From Chryseobacterium sp. LAM-KRS1 (GTDB taxonomy: Bacteria > Bacteroidota > Bacteroidia > Flavobacteriales > Weeksellaceae): a DNA stretch of 64,000 bases. The stretch's first letter is position 1, and each line of letters opens with the position of its first letter. Shown here in pieces: positions 9,468 to 18,466 of this stretch. The notes under the pieces were generated by a model. That model was given only the letters and a program-made list of their open reading frames with translations. It made no database searches and was not told where the DNA came from. The translations under genes were made by a program, and so were the position numbers. Location of the stretch: contig NZ_JAAOIZ010000004.1 in assembly GCF_013184525.1 (NCBI RefSeq), positions 310,001 to 374,000 on the forward strand. Reading direction: 5' to 3'.

Positions 9468-10040
9468 ATGAATGATTTTTTAATAGGAATAGGCAAAAGA
9501 TTAAAAGATATTAGAAAGAAAAATAATTTAACCATCAACGAGCTGGCCTTTAAAGCCAATGTAAGCAATGGACTTGTGTCCAGGATTGAAAATGGGAGAA
9601 CAATTCCTTCTCTTCCGGTTTTGTTGGACCTCATCCAGTCTTTGGAAATCGATGCCAGTTTTTTCTTCGAAGGCGTTGAAAAAAAATCAAATGCCAAATT
9701 CATCTATCTTCCTAAAGACAGTCAGCAACTTATAGAAAAAGAAGTAGAAGCGGAAGGCTTTAAATATGTGCATATTTTCAGTAAAAGTCTTCATTCTCTG
9801 GGCTTTGAAGCGGTTTTATTAACCCTTGAACCTAATTCCAAAAGAGAAAAAGTAATTACGGATGCCTGGGAATTCAAGTATATCCTGAAAGGGGAAGTAA
9901 AATACCTCATCGATAATGAAGAAGTGATTCTACATGAAGGTGATTCTCTATATTTTAACGGGAAGTTACCTCACGTTCCTGTAAGTATCAGCAATGAAAG
10001 CTGTATTATGCTGGTCCTTTATTTTTACTCAGATAAGTAA
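9468..10040 (+). CDS. XRE-family regulator with C-terminal cupin domain
   Basis: A 190-residue protein: helix-turn-helix at about residues 8-62 (RLKDIRKKNNLTINELA, then VSNGLVSRIENGRTIPSLP), and a cupin fold at about 110-188 (YILKGEVKYLID, LHEGDSLYFNGKLPHVP). HTH-cupin regulators typically sense a small metabolite in the cupin barrel. It stands directly upstream of the TonB receptor/DUF5690/FAD/HAD/phosphatase run on the same strand and is the natural candidate to regulate it. The GTTTACAAATA element 60 bases after its stop and the inverted repeat at 16446-16503 are candidate operators (inference). Confidence 0.92.
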   Translation: MNDFLIGIGKRLKDIRKKNNLTINELAFKANVSNGLVSRIENGRTIPSLPVLLDLIQSLEIDASFFFEGVEKKSNAKFIYLPKDSQQLIEKEVEAEGFKYVHIFSKSLHSLGFEAVLLTLEPNSKREKVITDAWEFKYILKGEVKYLIDNEEVILHEGDSLYFNGKLPHVPVSISNESCIMLVLYFYSDK

Positions 10041-10386
10041 TCCACTTATTTTTCCGGCCCATATCCGGAGTTAATTATAATCTGTTTTTTTATTAAAAAG
10101 TTTACAAATATTCAACTTTTACTTTTTACGGCTCCAATAAAATGAATACAAAAGAACTTATTTTCCTTTCATGTGTATTCACATTTTGAGATACTCTCTT
10201 TAAAAAAAACAACCAAACCTTCTGTTTTACAGCACTAATTATCAATTAATCTTATTTTTTAACGACAATTTTACGTAATACACCATTAACAATATGGTGT
10301 TATTTGTTAATCATTACTTAATACCGAATATTTACATATATTAAAATTATTAGCTTGTTTTGCATAAAAATTTAATATTTGTAAAA
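10041..10386. other. 346-base intergenic region upstream of the TonB receptor
   Basis: This is an AT-rich gap without a credible ORF. It contains GTTTACAAATA at 10100-10110 and, in inverted orientation, TATTTGTAAAA at 10376-10386, directly abutting the ATG of the TonB receptor gene. The same sequence forms the inverted repeat before the phosphatase gene (16446-16503). A short CACCAT-TAACAAT-ATGGTG hairpin lies at about 10281-10299. It probably holds the promoter and operator of the phosphonate locus. Confidence 0.45.
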
Positions 10387-13212
10387 ATGAAAACAAGATT
10401 GAAGAAATTACTCCCCCTTATGTTTCTTTGTTTCATTGGATGGGCATCCGCCCAAAAACAAACGATTACGGGAGTTGTATCTGACGAGAATCAACCTCTT
10501 CCCGGAGCCACGATCAAAATAAAAGGATTATCGAAAAATATGGTTACCGATATTGATGGTAAATTCACCATTAATGATCTTAAGGCAGGTGAATATAATT
10601 TGCAGATAAGCTATATAGGATATGAAAGTACTACTCTTCCTGTAAGCATTCAATCCGAAGAAAATACTGATCTGGGCGTGATCCGATTACAACAAAAACA
10701 TAAAAATATTGACGAAGTAATTGTTACCGCCACATTAAAAAACAGCGAAGCAAGAGCTTTAAATCTTCAAAAGAATGCAATCAACATGACCAATGTAATT
10801 GCTTCGGATGGTATCGGAAAACTTCCGGACAGAAATGCCGCAGAAACCGTTCAACGGGTCCAAGGTGTTTCTATTGAAAGAGACCAGGGAGAAGGACGAT
10901 TTGTGTCTATACGTGGACTTCCTCCGTTCTGGGCTTCAACAACGATTAATGGAAACAGGCTTCCAACGGCAGAGGAAGAAACCACTTCAAGAGCAACGGC
11001 TTTTGACTTCTTCCCAACAGAACTCATTTCTTACGTGCATGTCAATAAATCTTTTACTCCGGATATGGAAGCTGATGGAATTGGAGGCGGTGTGAATTTC
11101 ATTACCAAAACCCCTCCTATGAAACAAGAGCTAAAGATCACGGTTGGAAGCGGTTACAATGCAAAATCGGACAAGGGAGTTTATAATCTGGGCTTATTGT
11201 ACGGAGGAAGAACAAAGGATAAAAAGCTGGGATACCTTTTCAATATTGCCCACTTTACGAGAAACTGGTCTACAGATAATTTTGAGGCGAGAAGAAGTGG
11301 TGATCAGGGAGTCTTTAGATTGGAGTTGCGGGATTACAATGGGGTAAGAAAGACCACGGGGATCAATACAGCTTTCGAATACGTGTTGTCTCCAAAGAGT
11401 ACTCTTTATTTAAAAGGAATGTACGGAACGTTAGCAGATGATGAAACCCATTACAAGCACAGAATAAGATTCGATAAATTCAGTTCCGCCAATAATACGG
11501 CAAGGGTGGAATTACAGAATATCCATAATCTTCTGATTACGCAGCTAACCTCTGTGTCTCTGGGAGGGATCCATCAAATGAATAAAGGAAAAATAGATTG
11601 GGACTTGTCCTACTATGATAACCGGTTCAAATATGGAAACATTCCGGACAAACAAAACAATTCTTATTATGTGATCAAATACACTCAGTCCGGAGTTGGC
11701 ATTGATCCTAATTATATTGCAGATCGCGGAAATGGGCCTAGAGCGTATTGGAAAGCCGATGGTGGAAAATTGGATTATAAAGATCCTGATGCATTATTTG
11801 GGTTCTACAGTGACCCTAATTTCAAAATGGACGCTTCTCAAATGAGATTTACGGATCTTGAATTCTACAAAGTCTTTGTTGAAGAAAAAGACAAAATTGT
11901 AGCGGCCTTCAACCATGAGATTTACGCCTCGGATAAACTGACCTTCAAGTATGGTTTTAAATACAGGGATAAAGAGCGTAATGCAAAATTTTCAGATATT
12001 TTCTATAGCTGGAACAACGGAACCGCTCCCCTCCTTTCTGATTACGGGCAGTACATTACTACGCAGCCTAACGGTCCAAAATATTTAAGTGAAATGAATG
12101 CCCATATTGGCAACAGTTTCGGTCCTGTTTTATCGACTACCGGAATGGACCAGTTCTGGTTCCAGAATCAGGGAAATTTAAAAATAAATCCCGCAGATTC
12201 CGAATCTTTGGAATACAATAAAGCATTGGGTAGAAACTTCGATGTATTTGAAAAACATGCCGACGCATATGGAATGGGAACATATAAACTGAATGATAAA
12301 ATTACAATATTGGGAGGAATCAGGTTGTCTAATACCAATACGAAGGTAAAAGGTTATAACGTAATTGATGATAAACTGGTTCCGGTAGAAAATACTAAAA
12401 AATACCTGGCCGTTTTACCCATGCTACACATCAAGTATGCATTAAACGACAAAACAAATTTTCGTTTTGCAGCAACAAGAACTTTTTCAAGACCCAATTT
12501 CGGGGACCTGACACCTGGAGGAACTTATATTGAGGCCGACAATGAGTTTAAAGGAGGAAATCCTAATCTTAATCCGACGTATTCGTTAAACATTGATCTG
12601 ATGGGAGAATACTATTTCTCCAATGTAGGTATTTTAAGCGGAGGGATCTTTTACAAATCCATCACAGACCCCATTTTCCAGGATTCTTTTGTAGATTCTT
12701 ATAATGGAAATCCGGGAGTTCAGTTTACAGCACCCAATAATGGAAAAACAGCGTCATTGGGAGGTCTTGAGCTTGGCCTGAACAGAAGATTCGACTTCCT
12801 TCCGGGATTCCTGCAATATTTCGGAACACAGCTAAACGCTACTTTCATGACTTCAAAAATGGAGAAACCCAGTGGTAGAAAGGTAGCCCTTCCTTATCAG
12901 GCAAAAGAACTATACAACATACAGTTATTCTTCGAAAAAAAGGGATTCAATGCAAGACTGGCTTATAACTATAAAGGAAAATATGCCGTGGAATACGCTG
13001 AAGATGATATCAATGACACGTACTATGGAAAGTACAGCAGCTTAGATTTTGGAGGATCTTATCAGTTTACAAAATTTCTGACGCTGTATGCGGATGTAAA
13101 TAACATCCTGAATAAGCCTTTGATCTATCATTTCGGAAAGAATGAAAATCGCCCTGAACAGGTGGAATATTATGGTGTAAGGTTCAATATGGGAATTAAA
13201 CTTAACTTCTAG
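10387..13212 (+). CDS. TonB-dependent outer-membrane receptor
   Basis: I chose the ATG at 10387 because it starts a clean signal peptide, MKTRLKKLLPLMFLCFIGWA ending in SAQ; an in-frame ATG 9 codons upstream would only add an untypical leader. The protein is about 941 residues: CarboxypepD_reg-like domain (residues 22-105, ITGVVSDENQPLPGATI), plug domain (about 120-240, with GKLPDRNAAETVQRVQGVSI and the VNFITKTPP end), then a 22-strand-type barrel ending in the aromatic GIKLNF. It resembles the 'TonB-dependent receptor' family paired with phosphodiesterase/phytase-like genes. In context it should import a phosphonate- or phosphate-containing ligand released outside the cell (inference). Confidence 0.93.
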   Translation: MKTRLKKLLPLMFLCFIGWASAQKQTITGVVSDENQPLPGATIKIKGLSKNMVTDIDGKFTINDLKAGEYNLQISYIGYESTTLPVSIQSEENTDLGVIRLQQKHKNIDEVIVTATLKNSEARALNLQKNAINMTNVIASDGIGKLPDRNAAETVQRVQGVSIERDQGEGRFVSIRGLPPFWASTTINGNRLPTAEEETTSRATAFDFFPTELISYVHVNKSFTPDMEADGIGGGVNFITKTPPMKQELKITVGSGYNAKSDKGVYNLGLLYGGRTKDKKLGYLFNIAHFTRNWSTDNFEARRSGDQGVFRLELRDYNGVRKTTGINTAFEYVLSPKSTLYLKGMYGTLADDETHYKHRIRFDKFSSANNTARVELQNIHNLLITQLTSVSLGGIHQMNKGKIDWDLSYYDNRFKYGNIPDKQNNSYYVIKYTQSGVGIDPNYIADRGNGPRAYWKADGGKLDYKDPDALFGFYSDPNFKMDASQMRFTDLEFYKVFVEEKDKIVAAFNHEIYASDKLTFKYGFKYRDKERNAKFSDIFYSWNNGTAPLLSDYGQYITTQPNGPKYLSEMNAHIGNSFGPVLSTTGMDQFWFQNQGNLKINPADSESLEYNKALGRNFDVFEKHADAYGMGTYKLNDKITILGGIRLSNTNTKVKGYNVIDDKLVPVENTKKYLAVLPMLHIKYALNDKTNFRFAATRTFSRPNFGDLTPGGTYIEADNEFKGGNPNLNPTYSLNIDLMGEYYFSNVGILSGGIFYKSITDPIFQDSFVDSYNGNPGVQFTAPNNGKTASLGGLELGLNRRFDFLPGFLQYFGTQLNATFMTSKMEKPSGRKVALPYQAKELYNIQLFFEKKGFNARLAYNYKGKYAVEYAEDDINDTYYGKYSSLDFGGSYQFTKFLTLYADVNNILNKPLIYHFGKNENRPEQVEYYGVRFNMGIKLNF

Positions 13213-13222
13213 CAGGGTCAAA

Positions 13223-14521
13223 ATGGAAGGCAACACCAATAAAAATAGAATGGTAACACTGAAGGCAGCATTTTCTGCTTTCGGTGTTTACTTCTGCATG
13301 TACGGATTCCGAAAGCCTTTTACGGTAGCTTCCTTCGAAGGCCTTGCATACTTCGGGGTGGATTATAAGGTCCTGATAATCATTGCCCAGGTTATGGGAT
13401 ATTTTATTTCAAAATTCGTTGGAATCCGATTTATTTCTGAACTAAAACCCGCGAAAAGAATCTTCTACCTGTTAAGCTTTATTGCTATTGCAGAGCTTGC
13501 ATTACTGGCTTTTGCAATCTGCCCGGCACCTTACAACATTATTTTTATGTTCATTAACGGTTTTCCGTTAGGATTGATCTGGGGAATTGTTTTCTCCTAT
13601 ATTGAAGGAAGAAAAACGACGGAGATCATAGGCTTGTTTTTATGCTCAAGCTTTGTCGTTTCGTCCGGGTTTACCAAATCTGTCGGAAAATTTATAATGG
13701 ATACGTTTGCTGTTTCAGAATTCTGGATGCCTTTTACAGCAGGATTGGTTTTTATTATTCCTTTGGTCATTTTCGGCATCATGTTAAATAAAATTCCCAA
13801 GCCATCAGCAGAGGACATTTTATTAAAGAATAAAAGACAACCATTAGACAAGCCTGCAAGAAGGGCATTAATCCGCCGTTTCTTCATTCCTATGATGTGC
13901 ATTACTATTGTGTATATCAGTTTAACCATTCTCCGGGATTTCAGAGACAATTTCAACCGTGAGATATGGGATGCCCTTAGCTTTACAACAGACAGCTCTG
14001 TTTTTACCCTGACGGAAATTCCGATCGCCATTGTAGTGCTTTTAATTTTAAGCCTTATGGTAAGGGTAAAAAACAATAAAAAAGCTTTTGCATATTATCA
14101 TTACATTCTTTTTGCGGGAATACTAACGGTAGGATTTTCAACGTATTTCTTTCAGCATCATATGATGTCTCCGTTTCTATGGATGATGGTCTCCGGAATG
14201 GGAATGTATCTTTGCTATATTCCATTCAACGGAATTTATTTTGACAGGATGATTGCGGCCTTTGAAATCAAAGGAAATGTAGGGTTTCTGATTTATTTTG
14301 TAGATTCATTTGGTTATCTGGGCAGCGTTCTGATCTTACTTTATAAGAATTTCGGATCTTCCAAAACAACATGGCTGAATTTTTATATTCACCTCAACTA
14401 TTTCATCGTAATTACGGTTTTGATTTCTTCAGTGATTGCTTTCCTAGCTTTCAAAAAAAAATCCAAACCTAAACTAAATAAAAATCAATACATCCATTTC
14501 GATGCTTCGAAAATGGTTTAA
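13223..14521 (+). CDS. DUF5690 family membrane protein (MFS-like)
   Basis: A 432-residue protein with about twelve hydrophobic helices and an MFS-like layout. The N-terminal FGVYFCMYGFRKPFTVASF segment is characteristic of the DUF5690 family, and a longer cytoplasmic loop (about 190-235) separates the two halves. It starts 10 bases after the TonB receptor stop and is followed 12 bases later by the FAD oxidoreductase. From that position an inner-membrane transporter for the locus' substrate is the best inference. The C-terminus is a basic tail (KKKSKPKLNKNQ). Confidence 0.85.
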   Translation: MEGNTNKNRMVTLKAAFSAFGVYFCMYGFRKPFTVASFEGLAYFGVDYKVLIIIAQVMGYFISKFVGIRFISELKPAKRIFYLLSFIAIAELALLAFAICPAPYNIIFMFINGFPLGLIWGIVFSYIEGRKTTEIIGLFLCSSFVVSSGFTKSVGKFIMDTFAVSEFWMPFTAGLVFIIPLVIFGIMLNKIPKPSAEDILLKNKRQPLDKPARRALIRRFFIPMMCITIVYISLTILRDFRDNFNREIWDALSFTTDSSVFTLTEIPIAIVVLLILSLMVRVKNNKKAFAYYHYILFAGILTVGFSTYFFQHHMMSPFLWMMVSGMGMYLCYIPFNGIYFDRMIAAFEIKGNVGFLIYFVDSFGYLGSVLILLYKNFGSSKTTWLNFYIHLNYFIVITVLISSVIAFLAFKKKSKPKLNKNQYIHFDASKMV

Positions 14522-14533
14522 AACAAAAGTAAA

Positions 14534-15688
14534 ATGACAACAAAATTTGATCTTATTGTTGTGGGTGGCGGAATTCTGGGAACATTTCACGCTTATCATG
14601 CACTAAAAAGAAACCTTAAAGTAGCTTTGGTAGAGAAAAATGCACAGCCTCAGGGAGCTACGGTAAGAAATTTTGGGCAGGTGGTTCCATCGGGAATGGA
14701 TCTTAAATGGCAAAATTTCGGAAGAGAGAGTCTGGCCATATATAATGAGCTGCAATCCCAAACAGATCTAACAATACGAAAAAACGGTTCTGTTTACCTT
14801 GCTTCCAATGAAGAAGAACTTAAGCTTATCAATGAACTTTATGACATCAACCGGAAAAATGGTTACGAGTCTGTTCTTCTCTCAAAAAACGATTGTATGA
14901 AGAAATTTGATGGACTTCGTTCAGATTATTGTAAAGGCGGATTATTCTTTCCGGAGGAACTTTCTATAGATTCGGGGGAAATGATCGTCAAACTTCATAA
15001 ACTTTTACAGGAAAAACTGGATTTAAAGATCTATAATAATACGACCGTAATTGAAACGTATGAAGATAATAATCAATGTGTTGCCCAGACATCAGACGGA
15101 CAGCAGTTACAGGCTGCAAAAATAATCATCTGCGGAGGTCATGAGTTTAAAACCTTATATCCTAACGTATTCAATGAAAGCGATTTAGTGGTCACAAAAC
15201 TACAGATGCTACAAACCAAAGCTCAGGGTATTTATTCCTTACAGGGAAATATCCTTACCGGGTTATCCATCAGAAGATACGAGTCATTCCAGGAATGTCC
15301 TTCCTTTCAGGAAATCAAGGCGTTAGAAGCCCCTGATTCTTTCGAAAAGAGATATGGGGTCCATATTCTATTTAAGCAGGCTCTTGATGGATCTATCATT
15401 TTAGGCGATTCTCATGAATATGCAAGCGCAAAGGATTCGGATGCCCTGGGATATGACCTGAATATGGAAATCGATGAGTTTATGATCAGCGAGGCCAAAA
15501 AGATCATTGATCTTCCAACCTATGAAATTCAGAGAAGATGGTTTGGGATCTATTCTCAATGTAAAACAAAAGATATTTTCGAACATAATCCTTCTCCCAA
15601 CATTCATATCATTACAGGTATCGGTGGCAAGGGTATGACCGCAAGCGGTGGATTCTCAAAATTTAACATAGATAAAATATACGCATAA
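14534..15688 (+). CDS. TIGR03364-type FAD-dependent oxidoreductase (aminophosphonate oxidase candidate)
   Basis: A 384-residue DAO-family flavoprotein. The FAD-binding dinucleotide fold is at the N-terminus (DLIVVGGGILGTFHAYHAL, with the acidic end of strand 2 at VALVEKN), followed by GATVRNFGQVVPSG and the C-terminal ITGIGGKGMTASGGFSK flavin segment. Family TIGR03364 is known to sit beside phosphonatase-like hydrolases (TIGR03351) and has been proposed to oxidatively deaminate an aminophosphonate. The downstream gene, 4 bases away, is such a hydrolase, which strengthens the assignment. Exact substrate unknown. Confidence 0.88.
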   Translation: MTTKFDLIVVGGGILGTFHAYHALKRNLKVALVEKNAQPQGATVRNFGQVVPSGMDLKWQNFGRESLAIYNELQSQTDLTIRKNGSVYLASNEEELKLINELYDINRKNGYESVLLSKNDCMKKFDGLRSDYCKGGLFFPEELSIDSGEMIVKLHKLLQEKLDLKIYNNTTVIETYEDNNQCVAQTSDGQQLQAAKIIICGGHEFKTLYPNVFNESDLVVTKLQMLQTKAQGIYSLQGNILTGLSIRRYESFQECPSFQEIKALEAPDSFEKRYGVHILFKQALDGSIILGDSHEYASAKDSDALGYDLNMEIDEFMISEAKKIIDLPTYEIQRRWFGIYSQCKTKDIFEHNPSPNIHIITGIGGKGMTASGGFSKFNIDKIYA

Positions 15689-15692
15689 AATA

Positions 15693-16361
15693 ATGAAGAA
15701 CATAGAATTATTGGTTCTGGATATGGCCGGAACAACAATTAATGAAGACAATGTAGTTTATAAAACTTTAATGCATGCAGTAAATGATTACGGTTATAAT
15801 GTTACTCTGGAAAAGGTATTATCGAGCTGCGCAGGAAAGGAAAAATTAGAAGCCATCAGTGGTTTGCTTAATGAAATAGGAGGCGACACAAATGATTCCC
15901 TTCCCATTTTTGAAAATTTCTCTGACCAGCTAAAAGTAGCGTATCAGAACCTTGATGTAAAACCGATCGAGGGTATTGAAAATTTTCTGCTAAAAATGAG
16001 GTCCAAGGACAAAAAAATTATTCTTAATACGGGATATACCTATGAAATTGCGCAGCAGCTTCTGGATAAGCTGGGATGGAAAGAGAATGTATATTATGAT
16101 GCGCTTATTACGGCTAATGATGTATCCGAAAGCCGCCCAAGTCCTGAAATGATTCATCTGGCCATGCAAAAATTCAACATCCTTGATCCTCAAAAAGTGT
16201 TGAAAGCAGGAGATTCGGTAGTTGATATTGAAGAAGGAAAAAATGCAGGGTGTGGATTAACGATTGCCGTTCTTTCTGGGGCTCAAAAAAGATCCGAACT
16301 TGAAAAATCCAATCCTGATTATATATTCAATACCCTATCTGAGGCTGAAGAAGTTATCTAG
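15693..16361 (+). CDS. Phosphonatase-like HAD hydrolase (TIGR03351 type)
   Basis: A 222-residue HAD-superfamily protein. Motif I is DMAGTT (nucleophile Asp10), where the usual second Asp is replaced by Ala as in phosphonoacetaldehyde hydrolase (PhnX). Other motifs visible are ILNTGYT (motif II), the loop around ESRPSPEMIH (motif III side) and GDSVVDIEEGKNAG (motif IV). Members of TIGR03351 have been proposed to cleave the C-P bond of a phosphonoacetaldehyde-like product made by the preceding FAD enzyme. The gene is translationally close to the oxidoreductase (4-base gap). Substrate remains inference. Confidence 0.88.
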   Translation: MKNIELLVLDMAGTTINEDNVVYKTLMHAVNDYGYNVTLEKVLSSCAGKEKLEAISGLLNEIGGDTNDSLPIFENFSDQLKVAYQNLDVKPIEGIENFLLKMRSKDKKIILNTGYTYEIAQQLLDKLGWKENVYYDALITANDVSESRPSPEMIHLAMQKFNILDPQKVLKAGDSVVDIEEGKNAGCGLTIAVLSGAQKRSELEKSNPDYIFNTLSEAEEVI

Positions 16362-16445
16362 CATATTCTTTCATCTTACTACTGATCATCCAGCCTCAGT
16401 TTCTTATCGTTTTTTTATCCTTTAATTAACTTTAAGTTCACACAT

Positions 16446-16503
16446 GTTTACAAATAGTAAATTAATTTTACAAATAATAAAATATTAATTACTATTTGTA
16501 AAC
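16446..16503. promoter_or_regulatory. Perfect 15-bp inverted repeat, candidate operator
   Basis: The arms GTTTACAAATAGTAA (16446-16460) and TTACTATTTGTAAAC (16489-16503) are perfect inverted copies with a 28-base spacer. The spacer holds a third half-site, TTTTACAAATA (16466-16476). The element ends 29 bases before the ATG of the secreted phosphatase gene. The GTTTACAAATA core recurs upstream of the TonB receptor, which argues for a shared regulator, most simply the XRE-cupin protein at 9468-10040. Confidence 0.6.
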
Positions 16504-16531
16504 ATTTTCATTTCAAAAAACAGAAATTTCT

Positions 16532-18385
16532 ATGAAAACAAAACTATTTTCAATGGCAGTTATAGTGAGCTGCTTTTTAAGTGCTCAGACAAAAAAGGTT
16601 CTTTTTATCGGAATCGATGGTTGCCGGGCAGATGTTATGATGTCTTCCGATACACCTAATATTAAGTCGTTAATTACAAAATCGGTGTATTCCCTTGACG
16701 GCCTTTGTGCTGCGACCACCTGGAGTGGAAATGGATGGAGCACCATGCTAACTGGGGTATGGCATACAAAACACAATGTTCAGGATAATAATTTCACAAA
16801 CCCTAATTATGTAAATTATCGCGATTTCCTTACCCGTGCAGAGGCCTATAATTCAAATTTAAGAACAATCTCCCTCGTACATTGGTCGCCAATTAACGAT
16901 ATTATTATTAAAAATGCAGATGTAAAGACCAATTTCAGCACAGATCTGGCGGTAAAAAATGCTGCCGTAGATGCATTGCAGAATGATAACCCAGATATTC
17001 TGTTTGTGGATTTTGATGACGTGGATCACGCAGGCCACTCTTATGGTTTTTCTTCGTCCGTACCACAATATGTTTCCTCAATGCAAACAACAGACACTTA
17101 TATCGGAGAAATTGTAAATGCGATGAAAAACAGGTCGACTTACAACAATGAAGATTGGCTGGTAGTCCTGACAACAGATCACGGAGCAGTAAATAATGGT
17201 CATGGAGGAGGAAATCTCTCTGAAAGGAATATCTTTACGATCTACTCTAATCCGAATCTTACTCCACAACAGATCAGTAAAACGGACATCGATTCGAATA
17301 TCACTTTCAACCAACTTAACTTCCCTGCCGGTACTTATGCCAAGCCTACCAACCAGGTTCCTTTTAACTTTGGGGCTAATCAGGACTTTACGATTGAATT
17401 TTGGGTAAAGCCTAATGCCAGCTTCTCGAGTGATCCTGTAATGATCAGTAATAAAAACTGGAACAGCGGAAAAAACAAGGGATTTGTTATCTCAGGATAT
17501 TCGGGACAAACCTATAAAGTAAATATTGGTGATGGTACGAACAGAATTGACCTGGTAGGAGGAAAAATGGAAACCAATAAGTGGAAACATATTGCAGTAA
17601 GTTTTGATAGGGATGGCCTTGTAACTCTCTATGAGGACGGTGTGCCTGTTACTTTTGCCAAAATGAATACAATCGGAAATATTGATTCAGGGCTTCCGTT
17701 AACGATCAATCAGGACGGAACCAATACTTATGGACAGAACCTGGCCGCTTCGTATAAAGACATCAGGATCTGGAAATCAGCCCTTCCGAATGATGTTTTA
17801 GTTAATTGGGCTACCCAAAATATTACTTCTGCCCATCCTTATTATGCTCAATTACTGGCTAATTGGAAATGTAATGAAACTTCCGGCAATACACTGACAG
17901 ATTCAAGTTCAAACAGTAATAACAGTACGATTACAGGAAGTCCTACCCGTAGCCTCAATACAACAACTAACTTTAAAATCTACAATTATTTATCTACCAC
18001 AAGAGAAACAGATCATCTTCCAACTGTACTGAACTGGCTATGTGTTCCTGTAGAAAGCTCCTGGGGAATTGATGGTACTAACAGATTATCCAGCTGCCAG
18101 AGCAATACTTTATCCGCAAAAAACAGGGAAAGACCAGCAGAAGATTTTAAGATATATCCCAACCCGGCAAATCAGAATATCAATATAAAATTCAAATCTG
18201 ATGAGAAAGAAATGACATTTACAATCATCGATACCCGAGGGTCCGTGGTTTTGTCCAAAACATCGAAATCATCAGATGGACAATATGACGAGACATTTGA
18301 TATTTATAAGGCTCCAACAGGTGTTTATTTTATAAAAGTTACAGGAGTCCAGAAATCCCTGACGAAAAGCTTTATTAAGAAATAA
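16532..18385 (+). CDS. Secreted alkaline-phosphatase-superfamily phosphodiesterase with LamG and T9SS sorting domains
   Basis: A 617-residue protein with a signal peptide (residues 1-19, ending FLSAQ). The catalytic domain (22-255) has alkaline-phosphatase-superfamily metal ligands: Asp29 (IGIDG), a Thr nucleophile in AATTWSGNGW (near 62-63), Asp165 and His169 (DVDHAGHSYG), Asp216-His217 (TTDHG) and His224 (GHGG). This arrangement fits nucleotide pyrophosphatase/phosphodiesterase or phosphonoacetate-hydrolase-like enzymes. A LamG/concanavalin-like domain follows (about 270-460), then a T9SS type A sorting tail (about 535-617, with FKIYPNPANQNINI and GVYFIKV). It is thus exported to the cell surface or medium. 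In context it may release phosphonate or phosphate head groups for the TonB receptor (inference). Confidence 0.9.
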   Translation: MKTKLFSMAVIVSCFLSAQTKKVLFIGIDGCRADVMMSSDTPNIKSLITKSVYSLDGLCAATTWSGNGWSTMLTGVWHTKHNVQDNNFTNPNYVNYRDFLTRAEAYNSNLRTISLVHWSPINDIIIKNADVKTNFSTDLAVKNAAVDALQNDNPDILFVDFDDVDHAGHSYGFSSSVPQYVSSMQTTDTYIGEIVNAMKNRSTYNNEDWLVVLTTDHGAVNNGHGGGNLSERNIFTIYSNPNLTPQQISKTDIDSNITFNQLNFPAGTYAKPTNQVPFNFGANQDFTIEFWVKPNASFSSDPVMISNKNWNSGKNKGFVISGYSGQTYKVNIGDGTNRIDLVGGKMETNKWKHIAVSFDRDGLVTLYEDGVPVTFAKMNTIGNIDSGLPLTINQDGTNTYGQNLAASYKDIRIWKSALPNDVLVNWATQNITSAHPYYAQLLANWKCNETSGNTLTDSSSNSNNSTITGSPTRSLNTTTNFKIYNYLSTTRETDHLPTVLNWLCVPVESSWGIDGTNRLSSCQSNTLSAKNRERPAEDFKIYPNPANQNINIKFKSDEKEMTFTIIDTRGSVVLSKTSKSSDGQYDETFDIYKAPTGVYFIKVTGVQKSLTKSFIKK

Positions 18386-18420
18386 GAAAGAATTTCAATA
18401 TCATTAGTAGATTTAAATTG

Positions 18421-18463
18421 GATATTAGAACGAGGATTACTCCAGGTTCTAATATCTTTTTTT
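18421..18463 (+). terminator. Rho-independent terminator of the phosphatase gene
   Basis: GATATTAGAAC (18421-18431) pairs perfectly with GTTCTAATATC (18446-18456), followed by a run of eight T. It closes the phosphonate locus and lies just before the convergent GNAT gene. Confidence 0.8.
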
Positions 18464-18466
18464 TAT

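Noticed and set aside
16935..17314. Several minus-strand open frames inside the phosphatase gene
   Set aside because: They are shadows of the conserved alkaline-phosphatase domain on the plus strand.
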